DNA of 64,000 bases from Gambelia wislizenii. Its lineage: Eukaryota > Chordata > Lepidosauria > Squamata > Crotaphytidae. Positions 1 to 11,084 of the stretch are shown here, piece after piece (the first letter of the stretch is position 1; every line of letters begins with the position of its first letter). The position numbers and the translations under genes are program-made. Below the pieces are notes generated by a model. That model saw nothing but the letters and a program-made list of their open reading frames with translations, ran no database searches and was not told the DNA's origin. Location of the stretch: assembly GCA_030847615.1 (NCBI GenBank), contig JAUMIR010000001.1:385064687-385128686 (forward strand), given 5' to 3'.

Positions 1-1154
1 GTTATAGCATACTGTCTCTGCCAAATAGGTGGTGCTAAACCATTCATTTTTGAAAAGACAGAAATAAAAATACATTAGCTCAGTTGTCTTTTAACACCCC
101 AGACTTCCTTAACAGGAGTCATGTTTAACAGAAAAGGCAAGAAAAAACCCACTTTTCATTTTTATTTGTGTTCTACTTTGCTGATTTAACTTCTTGCCTA
201 CCCTGTCAAGATCTGGTTACAGTATAATGTTAGGTTACATATCATACTCACAGCCAAAACTTGGACACTGACCTACTGGAGACCCAGTATTATTTTGGGT
301 GGAAGAGGGAAGAAGCAAGCCAGTCCTCTATCACTTCTGTGTGTAGTAGATGGCTTGCTGTCTTGGCCATTACCAAGCTGTGCTCTAGGGGAGACCCTGT
401 CCCAGGAGACAATCAGATGTGTTGGATTAGCCCTAGAGGTGTGGTTTTGGAGTAGACCAGACGGAGAACCTTTTCATTCTGTTCTTTCTCCTAGCCCACA
501 GCTTTGACACTGCCATCACCATCTCTGCTCACATTTCACAGTTTTAGCACTGTCTATCTTAATGTAGCCCAGGTTGAGAATCATGAGGCCCTCTAGATGT
601 TGCACTATAACTTCCAGTATTCATCACCATTGGCTAGGTCCAATGGCAGTTGCAGTTTAACATGAAACCCACCCCTCCTGTAGATACAGGCTGGTTGCTT
701 CTTCACAGGGCTGGGAAGGACCATTTGCTATTTGTCTGGGCAATATTTCTTACAATTAATTGTATTGCTCCATGTTTCTACCACAACTTCTTATTGGAGG
801 CTCTGGGCCAGATCTATGGAGAGGTACATAAGGATGGGCTCTCCAGTTCCCACTGAGCATCCCATAATGTTCATGAAATGTGAGGAGAATACGACCTGTC
901 TTAATGGCATCCCATATCCTATCCCTGTATTCAGAAGGAGGGTGCTAAATATGCCATATACTCTGCAGGAAAAGCCTTCACTGCTTTTCCTGGAGTTTTT
1001 TAAAAACATCGGGGAATGCACATTCCTGCTTGTTGGGACAAGTGACTAAACTGATTTGTTTTCCCAAAGGAGCAGAAGCTGAAAGCTGATTGGCTAGACA
1101 AGTGCAGGGGTTGGGCTTGTAACAAGGCAAGTGCCCGGAACTGCCCTTTTTTCA
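1..1154. other. No gene seen
   Basis: I see no supported gene here. The short frames have no recognisable domain and no splice context. The only structure I recognise is a hairpin-type repeat piece at about 583-660, listed separately. Confidence 0.5.
583..660 (+). repeat. Hairpin-type MITE fragment
   Basis: The segment starts GGCCCTCTAGATGTTG and continues with a block like AACTTCCAGTATTCATCACC. This pattern matches the first arm of the repeat at 40838-40939. It looks like a decayed copy of a common short foldback repeat. The class is not certain; a non-autonomous DNA transposon is my inference. Confidence 0.45.
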
Positions 1155-1256
1155 TGAGAATAGAAATGCAAGTAATGAGAATAGAAATGCAAGTGAGAAT
1201 AGAAACACAAGTAATGTAGAATAGAATTGTGAGAATAGAAATGCAAGTAATGTAGA
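1155..1256 (+). repeat. Short imperfect tandem array, about 21-bp unit
   Basis: The motif GAGAATAGAAATGCAAGTAAT recurs about five times with deletions and substitutions. It lies directly upstream of the decayed L1 piece. It is a small degenerate minisatellite. Confidence 0.75.
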
Positions 1257-1281
1257 CTCAAAATTTTGGGCATATGGATGT

Positions 1282-1640
1282 ATGGGAAAAATGTGGTCCA
1301 AAGATATAAAATTTACTTTGTTTAGTAATTTAAAAGAAAAAGTGTATAAGATGATGTATAGATGGTACCTAACTGTAAATAACCTGTCAAAAATGTCCAA
1401 GAATGTTTCAAATCAATGTTGGGGTGTCATGATAAGGAGGGCTCCTCCCCCCGCCATATGTGATAGACTTGTAAGAAGGTTAAAAGTTACTGATCTATAA
1501 CTTATATGTTCATCCTTTTTTTTAAAGGTTACCAGAAATGTTTCTGTTGGGCAATATGGATAAAGAATTGGATAGTAAATATGGATTACTTCTTCAGTAC
1601 ATGATAACAGTGTCAACAATATTTATGCTCAAACTTAGAA
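1282..1640 (+). pseudogene. L1 ORF2 C-terminal fragment, decayed
   Basis: Translated plus-strand pieces match the C-terminal part of the intact L1 ORF2 at 45945-49727. The segment KMMYRWYLTVNNLSKM corresponds to KMQYRWYLTPSRLAKM in the intact copy. A second piece near 1530-1635 in another frame reads LPEMFLLGNMDKELD and then YMITVSTIF, matching LYLLNMLDRDFPKE and CMITTARIV. The CxxC zinc-knuckle region between them is disrupted by a frameshift or insertion. This is a dead LINE-1 remnant without its 5' parts. The match is seen in the sequence; the family name follows from the intact copy in the same window. Confidence 0.75.
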
Positions 1641-3647
1641 ACTGACTAAAGTAATATGTTTTGTGTTTAACAATGTCCACTGTTCACCATCTTGTTTTCA
1701 GGCTCAGTGGAAAGTACAGGTTAAAACCAAAGGCCTAAATGGCTCTGGTCCAGAGCAACATAAGAATCACTATCTTGTGCATAAACCCACCCTTATTCTG
1801 AAGCCCTACTGCATCAGTTCTCGCCATGATCAGAGCATGAGGACCTTTTCAGCTATGACAGGCAGAAGACAAATGGTCTCTTGAGAAATCTTTGTCTAAC
1901 CCTTTCATTTCTAGCTTTCAAATGAGAAGTGGAAAGAGGTTTATTCCATTATGCATTTTGAAGAATATTCGCTTTTTAAAGTAGCGGCAGCATGCTGGTC
2001 TCTTAATGCCAGTGGCCTTTCATTATTTTAAATTGGGGGGGGGTGAGTGGGTTGTTTTATTTCCAGAAAGGTGGTGGCATCAGTCTGTTGCACCAAATCT
2101 TGTGCCACTTTAAAGACTTTTTAAAAAAGTTTATGGCAAACTACATTTGTTATTCTTTAATATCCCACAAGACTCTTTATTATGACAGATTTTTGTTGCA
2201 ATGTTAAAAGCCACCTGGATTACAGTCTTATAAAAGGTAAAGTAGAATGTTTAGTATAATCAACTATTCAATCAAACATGACTATAGTAGTACACACTAA
2301 TATTTTTGTAACAAAAATAGTAATAGCAAAAAAAATAAAAATAAACTGAAATCAATGGCACATTGTACCAAATGTATGTATTTAGAATTGCGTGATGATG
2401 TTTTGCTGAGGGCAGTAGAACTATTTTCCCATTAAAGCATTGTAAATGGATTCAGAATAAGGCCCAATCATTCACCAGTAAGTGAAATGCAGCTACCTAT
2501 GGGGTGAAATTGTTTCTATCATTCCATGCCAGCAGCAGTATACAACACTTTAAGAGGAAAAGTGAATACTGAAATCAGAGGAAAGCAGACAAAGTAATTA
2601 CCAAAGCTTGAATTGGATCTAAGTTCCATTGGATCCTTAATGACTGTAAGTGTTAAGGGACTCCATTTTATGTCTCTTTCGAAAGACAGATGAACATCAT
2701 TTCCAAAGTGCACAAAGACTAGGCTGGCAGGGTATAGAGAAGGGCTCTTCAGAAAGATCAAATAAAGAAGGGAATTCCACTCTTTCACATGAAAGCCCCT
2801 CCATTTATGTTATACACTGAGAGGTCTGATTCATTTAATAGATATTTCATGCTGAAAGGAATAATTCAGATGTTACACTTCTTAAATACTGAAGAACTCC
2901 AGATATTTGACTGCTCAAGTTACTAAATAAGATACTCCATTTTCAAAAGACTGAATGATTGCTGTACTTAGAGAGCTCTCTGTTCTAGTGAAGATCAAGG
3001 TCTGGAAAAAAATTTGTATCACTATAAAAAAAAAATCTCAGAAATTTCTTTGATGCTCACTTCCTGGTGATATAAAGAAGTTTGTTACATTATGTTATAT
3101 CAAACACTAAATGAGCTAGCTAGTTTAAGAATCAGCCACAATGATAATCAACTTGACTTTAACATTATTACACCAGAAAATTAGCAGCTTAATATTTGAG
3201 GTGAAAAGGTATTAGTTAACAAGAACTAAATGATGAAGAAATCTGAACACAGGTTTTCATTCTGCCTAACCCATACAAGTGCAAAAAAGGGATTTCTATT
3301 TTATGTGAGTTCTGTTACCTCAGTGATCTTTTATGTTGATGGTCATTCAACACCTGTTGCAATTAACCATTATAATTTGCCACATGGAACCGTTTAGATG
3401 CATAGAATACATTTTCCGGTATAATGTTTATGTTACACTCTGAAGGGTCTTTTTTCCTCTCTAGTTCATCGGTTTTAAAGGGATAGAATGAGATTTCAAG
3501 TCTGGGTGCACTACAGATTTTTTTTCTTTGATATAGGTACATTGCTTTATGTGTTATACATGTTTTCTGCCCTGCTTAAGCATACGTATCAAGTAGTTTC
3601 AACAGTTGCCTGCTAAGTTTTGCATCTGCAGCCTTACCTACAGTGTA
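1641..3647. other. AT-rich stretch, no gene seen
   Basis: No frame with a recognisable domain and no clear repeat boundary. Homopolymer runs (poly-G near 2034-2042, A-rich near 2328-2345) are the only notable local features. Confidence 0.5.
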
Positions 3648-4140
3648 CAGTGGGCCCTCTGTATCCATGGGTTTGATATCTGTCAATTCAGTATCTATGG
3701 ATTTGAGCAACCTTGCATTGAGCTTCACATGTCTTAATCAGTGGCATTGGGCATATTGCCCAGGCAAAAAAGACACACGCAGCATATAGCAGCAGCAGGA
3801 GGAAGAAGAGGAATAGATTCTGTGTGCTGCCACCACCTCAGCTGCTCTTCTGGTCCCCAGCTTGCAGGGGCCACCTCCTCCTTCTCCTCGTCCTCTGCAC
3901 CGTGTGTGTTTCTGTTTCACCCGGGCAACTGGCAGCAACATGCTGCCCTCAATGATTCAGTTTGCCTCAGTTTTCAGTTTTGCCCAGGCAACACTGACAA
4001 CGCCGCTGGCTGGAGCTGAGGTGGCAGCAGTGGCTCCGGGAAGCATGCTCAATTCCCCAGGCAGGAACTGAGCTTCCACATTTTTTGGTATCCATGGGGA
4101 GTTCTGAAACCAAACCACCACAGATACTGAGAGCCCACTG
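3648..4140. mobile_element. Tigger/pogo-like MITE with TA target duplication
   Basis: The element starts CAGTGGGCCCTCTGTATCCA and ends with ACTGAGAGCCCACTG, its near inverted complement. TA flanks both sides (3646-3647 and 4141-4142). The pattern CAGTGGGCCCTC-GTATCC with TA duplication is that of the Tigger branch of the Tc1/mariner superfamily. The 493-bp body is too short for a transposase, and no DDE-type protein is visible, so it must have been moved by an enzyme supplied elsewhere. The GC-rich interior creates several spurious overlapping frames at about 3738-4071. Confidence 0.85.
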
Positions 4141-4538
4141 TATATGGCATGTTGGGAAGCTTTTCCAACTGCCCCACTGTCGTTTTTCCTCCTCCAGTGC
4201 TGCTCATCCTGAGATTCTTCTCTCTGTCTTCAGATCCAAAGAAGCACAGATATTCCTTGAGGCTTCAGCTAGTGTCCTGAGACTTGACAACCATAGACTT
4301 AATTTCTGATTGGCCGGGAATAGATTGAGTTGATGGAAGGAAAACAAAAAACCAGCAGCCCCAAACAGGGATGAATTCACTGGTGAATGGTAAAATAGTC
4401 ACAGGTTGTAGGTTGGAAGAAATGCACAAGAAACTGGCAGTGGTGTGTGCTTTTCTCTCAGAGTATTTTTATGCCCTACAAAGCAAGAAGATTTTTTTAA
4501 TCTGAAAAAAAAAATGGATTCACTCATATATTGTAAGC

Positions 4539-4567
<29 letters not shown>
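4539..4567 (+). repeat. (TG)n microsatellite
   Basis: An uninterrupted run of about 14 TG dinucleotides. Confidence 0.95.
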
Positions 4568-4569
<2 letters not shown>

Positions 4570-5561
4570 CTGGAGAGCAGTATGAGCCCCCCCAAAAGAT
4601 GTTGTTTCTGCATGAAATACCTATGTGTGGCCCTGCAAAGACTATCATAAGAAAGTAGATGTTTCTGATTAAAAATTTGTAAGCTTGCCTCAGCTGCTGT
4701 GCAGAAAGATAGGCCTACAGCTGAAATATAATGTTCCATTAATTCACATCTAAATTGCAAAGCCCACCACCAGTGGTAAATTCTTCTTAACAGCATGCTG
4801 CATTATGCATTTGCACGATTGACTTAAATCTCCACTATCATCTTCACTTTGTATCCTGCACATGCCACCAACATAAATCCTAAGTAGTCAATGACCACTA
4901 AATTCCCATTGAGTCTAATATCATTTCTGTAGGGGTGCCGGATGAATTATGGATCATTCATGCTAGAAAATAAAGCCACTTGCTTTTGGGTGATCATTTT
5001 TAACTGCCAAAAGCTTATCTTACCCTCTTCTGGATGCTAAAACAGATTTAGGTCATTAAAAACTGAGCCAATAGAAAGGCTTCCCTTCTTGCAAATAATG
5101 CATAAAAGATTGTCCTGTGCCAATGTAAAGGACATCTGTGAGTGCAGTGCAGCGAACAGATGTCACTGAAAACTAATAGTCTCACCAAAACTATACATCC
5201 ATTCATGCTGCATTTCCGTAGAACAATAGATGATTAGGTACAGTCTAGCTATGATTTAGAGTAGTGGTGAACACCATTTACTTTTCTTTCAATAATTATA
5301 CCACAGTTGGTCATGGAGAATATGTTAGCATGTGTTGGACATCTATTCTTAACTTCAAGCCAGCAGATTTCACCTGAGATACACTATGAAAACAAATCAT
5401 AGTGGAGAGAAAAGTGTGCTTAATTGAAGCCTGGGTTCTTTGATCACCCAAGCCAAAGTCATCTGAATAACAGAAATGAAGAAAGACAAGCAAATGCTTT
5501 TAGGAAGACTAGGAAACCAAAATTCCTATTTTCCCCTTGAAAATTGTTCCAGAGAACAATA
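4568..5561. other. No gene seen
   Basis: Non-coding, AT-rich sequence. I found no exon with splice signals and no repeat I could name. Confidence 0.45.
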
Positions 5562-5706
5562 TATAATTGCATAATTATTTTTGAAATTTTATATTTATAC
5601 TGCAATTTTTACTTTGTATTGTTTTTAACTTGTGCTGTTTTAATTATGTTGTTAGCTGGCTTGGTTCCCATTATGAGGAGAAAGGTGAGGATAATAATAA
5701 TAAACC
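5562..5706 (+). mobile_element. L2-like LINE 3' end (short)
   Basis: This 3' UTR tail is nearly identical to 6941-7085: it shares the run from TTTTTGAAATTTTATATTTA through TTGTTAGCTGGCTTGGTTCC and the GGAGAAAGG box, then ends in an AAT-type repeat. It has lost all coding sequence. The tail style (GGAGAAAGGxxxG followed by a trinucleotide repeat) is that of L2/CR1-group LINEs and the SINEs that share their ends. Confidence 0.7.
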
Positions 5707-6609
5707 TGTATATCAATAACTATCTGTTGGAGAGATGCCACAGAGGTCCAATGAGTGTCCACAATTAAATATGACAGTGAGCTATCTTGATCCCAAAGCT
5801 TCATGCTAATTCTGTAGCATGCAATACCGTTTCGAATTATATAGCTCCTGTTCTATTGCTATCACATTTCACTGCAAAAAGGCCCCTATTATCATATCCC
5901 AATAGTGTTAGGCACAAGTAGTGGTATAAGTCACTAAAACTGTCCCAAATTAATTTGCTTCAGTATTAAGAAAACTAAATTTAATTGAATATCCCACATA
6001 TAAAGTCAAGAGTTTCTCGCTGCCTCTCCTTTTGCTGCCTGGCAATTCACAAATGATAACCATTTACGGTACCTTTAGAGGGAAATATTATGTTTTTCTG
6101 TGCAGAAATATCGCAACTGTTGCAGTTATTTGCAGTGATTTTCAAAAATGCCTGCAGCAGCTGACAAATAACTAACAGAAGTTTCTCACCAGAAAGGTTG
6201 ATTGGAACTGGCAGGGCAGGGCACAGAGGCAGTTCACTTCTCTCTCCAAGTCCTCCCCTCCCTGGGGAAGAGTACTCTCTCTCTCACACACAGCAGAATC
6301 TCATTCCATCACTGCCAGTTCTACCTGGAAGCTCTTGAAAGAATCACAGCTACTCCCTAGGGATCAATGAGAGTCTACCAGTCAGGATAGCTAGTGACCA
6401 TCCTGGAAGGTTCTGGGGAATATAGTCTTGAGAAAAAACTTTCCCAGATTCTGTGACATGCTGTAGGTAGTAGGGCATCTATAAAGCAGTGATAACTCAG
6501 ACTTCCCTTTGTTTGGCCTCTTTACAGGAGAAGAAAAATAGGGACCTGACTCACAAAACTGGTAAACAGAGTCAAGAAATTCATAAGTAAACTTATACAT
6601 ACGGCTTGG

Positions 6610-7068
6610 AACCAGGTTATTTGAAGGACTGTATCTCCCTGTATGAGCCCAGTGGAGTTCTAAGATCATCTGGAGGGGCTCTTCTTTCTGTCTCACCACC
6701 TTCTCAGGCTTGTTTGGTGGGAACAAAGGAAAGAGCCTTCTCGGTGGCTGTTCCCAGACTTTGGAATTTCCTCCCGAGAGAGGCCAGGATGGCCCCATCT
6801 TTTCAGCAGAAGGTTAAAACTGTACTGCTAGGTTTTTACAAACTGACAAGGGCTGGACTATTAAGGCTTTTAAGATTTTTTAGGGTCTTTATAGAATTTT
6901 TAAAATGCATTTTAATATTGTTAATGTTTAATATTTTAACTTATACATTGTATAATTATTTTTGAAATTTTATATTTATACTGCAATTTTTACTTTGTAT
7001 TGTTTTTAACTTGTACTGTTTTAATTATGTTGTTAGCTGGCTTGATTCCCATTATCAGGAGAAAGGTT

Positions 7069-7109
<41 letters not shown>
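6610..7109 (+). mobile_element. L2-like LINE 3' end with reverse transcriptase C-terminus
   Basis: The plus strand encodes GTKERAFSVAVPRLWNFLPR, the hallmark AFSVAAPRLWNSLP end of the L2-type reverse transcriptase ORF, in a frame running to about 6965. It is followed by a 3' UTR and a (AAT)n tail at 7071-7109. The same protein end is encoded on the minus strand near 8740-9000. All upstream domains (endonuclease, RT palm) are missing, so it is a 5'-truncated, inactive copy. Naming it L2 rather than another CR1-group clade is inference from the motif. Confidence 0.75.
7071..7109 (+). repeat. (AAT)n tail
   Basis: About 13 AAT units at the 3' end of the L2-like copy, the expected terminal repeat of that LINE. 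Confidence 0.9.
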
Positions 7110-7110
<1 letters not shown>

Positions 7111-8460
7111 CCATTTTTCTGGTAGGTGTACAAAAACAATCAGTTATCCATATATAATAAATGCATAGCCTGTAGAGTTTTGTAGCACTACAAGCAGAAT
7201 AGATGTGAAAGGCCATTGGGCAACAGTATAGTAAATGTCGGGTACATTTCAACACTATCTTCATTAGTAGTCAATATTAAATTCTTTTTAAAAGTCTAAT
7301 TCTTCCCACCAGTCTAGGTCAGTATAGAAACCCTCACATTTAAATAACAGAAGTTCTTCTTGTGTTCACCACCATTCAGTGCTATCAAACTATATGGCCT
7401 ATGCATGTATTATATGTAGAATATTGATCATGTAGATGTACTGGAAATTGACTTTTTTATATAACATATTTTTATATAATTTTACTTATTTATTTTCTGG
7501 TCTTTTTTCATTTCTTGGGATATAAAAGAATTTGGCTTCAAACATCTTGAGAAATGCTACCAATTCATTCAAAGGGGTGGGAATTACTGGAGGCTACATG
7601 CGAAAAATGTATAAATGCATAAATCGACACAAAGGCTCTGTTCATTCAACTGCCTCCATTTATACCATGCCCCTACCTATTGGGCTGCATGGTTTTCAGC
7701 CTCTGGATCAGATCCTGCAGATACATTCTTTTCTTGTCTCCTTCTGACTGTAGGATGATTCTGTGATGTTTGCATTTGCTTTCCATGCTGGCTATGGGAG
7801 TAGATTTATTAAGATACTAGGCTTTGGGATTGCAGAATTGCTTAGGGGCAGTGGATTGTCATCTTGCTTGTTATGAATATTTGTCATGTCACTTCATTAA
7901 GGATATTCTGATAACTAATAAGTTATATTGTATTTATTGAAGGTGTTATTATAGACAAAATATTGTGCTTACACTATTCAGTTAGTATGAATACGTTGCT
8001 GTTGTATGAATGTGTTGTCTAATCCTAATTAAAATCTTATTAGAAAAATCTAATTTGTCTTGATGATGCTCCAGTGATTGCAGCTCTGTTACTGTTCTCA
8101 TTACATAATGGGTAGTGTGACTGTTGATGTTTGCCATGTGTTGCTTCAGTTTTACTGAGAAATAGTTTAAATAAAGCAGCACTTTTCAGGCTCTCTGCTG
8201 TCAGGGAGCAATAATTACTCCCCCCTCCCCCCAGTATACCAGGGACAAGTATCATATTTGTGTCTATTGACTACAATGGCATTTTCTTGTCTGGAAATTC
8301 ACCAGGAACCAGCAAACAATAGCTCAGGGACTGGCACCAGTCCAGGAGGCACCACTTTGAGTAGGGATGGTTTAGAGTATTTGAGCGTAGCTTTTATGGA
8401 ACAAATAAATAAACCTGGGACAAGTATTCAATTGAAGTAATGTACTGCTGGAGAAAGCTG
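7110..8460. other. No gene seen
   Basis: Non-coding. It includes one arm of a dispersed inverted repeat at about 7555-7655, listed separately. Confidence 0.45.
7555..7655 (+). repeat. Dispersed inverted repeat, arm 1
   Basis: TTCATTCAAAGGGGTGGGAA and the following AGGCTACATGCG and ATGTATAAATGCATAAAT match the reverse complement of 9205-9300 with scattered differences. It may be one copy of a short interspersed repeat, the other copy lying inverted 1.6 kb away. Confidence 0.55.
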
Positions 8461-9005
8461 CATCATCATCATCATCATTTATATCCCACCTTTCCCCCAA
8501 GACTGTTATGCAAGGCAGCTTACATATTTAAAAGATTACAATCAAAAACATACAAAAAAATCAACAAAAAACCCAAATTAAATTAAATTCAACCTTATTA
8601 AAAACATATACTCTAAAATATTATTAGACGTTAACAGAATTGAAAAACTATATAGCACTTTACAGTCCTTTTGTTAAAAGCTTTCAATTCTAAAGGGCTG
8701 TCTAAATAAAACAAAATTATTTGCCAGTATCTAAAAGGAGATAGCAAGGAGGGGGGCCATTCTACCTCCCTAGGGAGCGAGTTCCAAAGTATAGGAGCAG
8801 CTACAGAGAAGGCCCTCTTTCATGTTCCCACTAACTGTACCTGTGAAGCTGGTGGTATTGAGAGAAGGGCTTCTTCTGTGGAACTCAGGTTCCAGGCAGG
8901 CTCATATGATAGGGAAGCCCTCCCCTCTTGAATCCCCTTGAACACTCCAAAAACCTTCCTTACAGGGCTTGGAAAGCTTCCAGAATAAGCTTTCAGTGCC
9001 ACGGA
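8461..9005 (-). mobile_element. L2-like LINE 3' end, minus strand
   Basis: On the minus strand this encodes KRAFSVAAPILWNSLPREVE preceded by a region ending in LLSIPPASQVQLVGT. Both match the plus-strand copy at 6610-7109. The low-coordinate end carries a (CAT)n run and TTTATATCCCACCTTTCCCC, the reverse of a LINE 3' tail. The copy is 5' truncated and frame-broken between the two segments (stop after VGT). Confidence 0.72.
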
Positions 9006-9204
9006 GAGCTATAAGGAAGAGGGAGAAGGGAAGAAAATCCTGCTGGCACCATGATGAATTTAGGATTGGATCCCTTCCTGTGCAGTGTCTGGAGAAACCC
9101 CTTCTCTGTAGAGAATTTAATAAGCAGTGCCATTGCTGCTGCTTGCAGCCTTTGCCTACATTTCTCCAAGCTTGGGCAATATGCTGTGTATCCAGCAATA
9201 TCTA

Positions 9205-9300
9205 ATGCTGTGCTCATCCAACTGCCTTCATTCATGCATTTATACATTTATGCACATAGCCTTCGATAATCCACGCCCCTTTGAATGAACTTCAACAGAC
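9205..9300 (-). repeat. Dispersed inverted repeat, arm 2
   Basis: The reverse complement reads GTTCATTCAAAGGGGCGTGG, then GGCTATGTGCATAAATG, matching arm 1 at 7555-7655. No transposon termini are obvious. Confidence 0.55.
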
Positions 9301-9387
9301 AGAATTGGACGTACAGAGGATATGGAAATCTGACGTATTGGGCCACAATTGTAAAATTGCAATTATCTGTGTTGAAAATCAAACCTA

Positions 9388-10335
9388 TGAGATTATCAAA
9401 TGGGCTTAATAAACCAGAACAGAAATGCAACAGGATTGCTAAAGAATTTTTCTTTCAGACAATGTCGCCCCTCTCCTATTCTGACCCCGTTCTGACCCGG
9501 TTTGGTTTCCGTTTTTTTATTAACAGCTTAAGCCATTAATAGATCATCCATTCCGTTTATGTCATGGAATCAGGGGTGTGCAAACAGGAGCCCTGTTATG
9601 CTGGAGCAATCTGAGAGGTCTGTGCCAACACTTCCTGGTACGATCGTGGCATCTTGGTATGTGACAGCCTTTTCTGTACCCTCCCCATGTTGGTGGTAAA
9701 GTTTTAAGAGGGTTTTGTTGCTTGTTTTAGTCTTTAGATGTCCACTTGTATTTTAATTTTTAAATTTTCCACTGGCTGCCTGCCTCTATAAGGTCCTGGA
9801 AGGTAAATAGAGAACAGTTCTGGTCACGATCTGGATATCTAGGTAAGTGACAGCTTTTTTTTGTACCCTCCCCTGTTTACTTGTTTTGTTTTTGTAAAGC
9901 CTGTTTAGGTGGTTGGTTTCATTTTTTGATATTTGGATTGTTGTTGTTTTTTTAAATTCCCTGTTCGATGCCAGCCGTCCTGTAAGGTCCATGCAGAATA
10001 CTTCCTGCTTCGATCGGGACATCCAGATAAGTGACAGCCTTTTGTGTACCCTCCATGGATTACTTGCTTTTTTTAAGGGTGTTGAGGTGCTTGGTGTACT
10101 TCTTTGACATTTGGTGTTGTTTTTTTTAAATTCCCCATGCAATTTGGTCTCCAGGAAGTGGATGGAGCTCTGTGAGAGTTCCATTCACTTCCTGGACTGC
10201 CAGAGGAGTGGGGAGCAGTTTCTATCCTGGGATTAAGGTAAGTGTCTGAAAAAAGAAATTCAGTTACAGGAATGGGAACGGGGGTGTGGGGTACTGGGAC
10301 AGGAATGGGTTTTAAGGACCCATCTGATAATCTCC
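9388..10335 (-). mobile_element. MITE of the GAGATTATC family with a triplicated core
   Basis: The ends are GAGATTATC near 9389 and GATAATCTC near 10326-10334, flanked by CTA at 9385-9387 and 10336-10338, so the target duplication is 3 bp. In reverse complement it aligns with the copies at 21688-22256 and 16176-16738. Its core (TTCCTG..CGATC.GGACATC..AGATAAGTGACAGC..TACCCTCC..TTAAATTCCC) occurs three times with a period of about 185 bp, starting near 9627, 9812 and 9998. An imperfect palindrome centred near 10175 pairs CCAGGAAGTGGATGGAGCTC with its inverse. No transposase frame exists. A 3-bp duplication fits PIF/Harbinger-type movement, which is inference. Confidence 0.75.
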
Positions 10336-10529
10336 CTACAAGATGACTAAACTATGTTAGTAATGGATATCTTTCTCAGTTTTACTATATGACAATTTTA
10401 CTATTAGAAATGAACAGTTATGTAATAACAAAAATGGAATGGGCATATTCATTGAAATAGTATATATAATGCACAGCAGCAATCTATAAGCAAAAAAAAA
10501 AAGTCACTGATAGACATTTGGAATGTTAC

Positions 10530-10625
10530 CTTTCTCACAATGACTTCCTGTGAATCCAGAAGGACAGGTGCACTTGTTAGGAGCTATGCATGTCCCACCG
10601 TACCTACATCCTTCTTCACAAAATG
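10530..10625 (-). CDS. Single EGF-like domain exon of a host gene
   Basis: On the minus strand a 96-nt open segment is preceded by a pyrimidine-rich acceptor (TTTCTGTTTTTCAG) and followed by a donor (G|GTAAC). It begins with two bases finishing a codon, encodes 31 codons and leaves one base, so both splice sites are in phase 1, the usual arrangement for single-domain EGF exons. The peptide contains [23 protein letters not shown] and TGSHCEK: six cysteines spaced C-x3-C-x5-C-x5-C-x1-C-x8-C. EGF-like domains are extracellular and disulfide bonded. The sequence style resembles the EGF repeats of VWDE, HHIP, WIF1 or fibrillin-type proteins, but I cannot assign the gene. No neighbouring exon was found here, so large introns filled with repeats are likely. 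There is no calcium-binding DxxE start, so it is probably a non-calcium EGF domain. Confidence 0.8.
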
Positions 10626-11084
10626 CTGAAAAACAGAAACAAATAACAAATCAACACCTATTTCATATACATATGTGTAATAATGCCATGGAGATTTTGA
10701 TATGTCTATGTAATTGGTAAAGATAAACAAATTCCATATTCCAAAAACAGCAAATATAATTTGTTAAAAGCCAGATAAGGACTATGGGAGTAATGGAAAG
10801 CCTCAAGGAAAAGTGTCAACAAAATGCTAATGAATATTTGGCATGGACAAAGAAATAATGTAGAGAATATACACACAGTTCAAAACATTTTGGAACTAAG
10901 CCTAGCCACTGTAATCACCAAGAGAGATTTTCATTTGAATACTATGAGTAACTTTCAGAGGTTGTGATGAATGGCACTGAACTTGTTGAAAGAATTGTGC
11001 TAAGTTCCATGCTTTATTTAAAATTACTAAAGAGGCAGAGCCAGCTGTAACACCTGATCTTCTATATAGCAATTAATTAGTAGA

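Noticed and set aside
6391..6798. 135-codon minus-strand gene
   Set aside because: It is antisense to the L2-like reverse transcriptase end at 6610-7109.
9627..10190. CRISPR-like or satellite array on its own
   Set aside because: The three units lie inside one MITE with inverted ends and match its single-core copies elsewhere.
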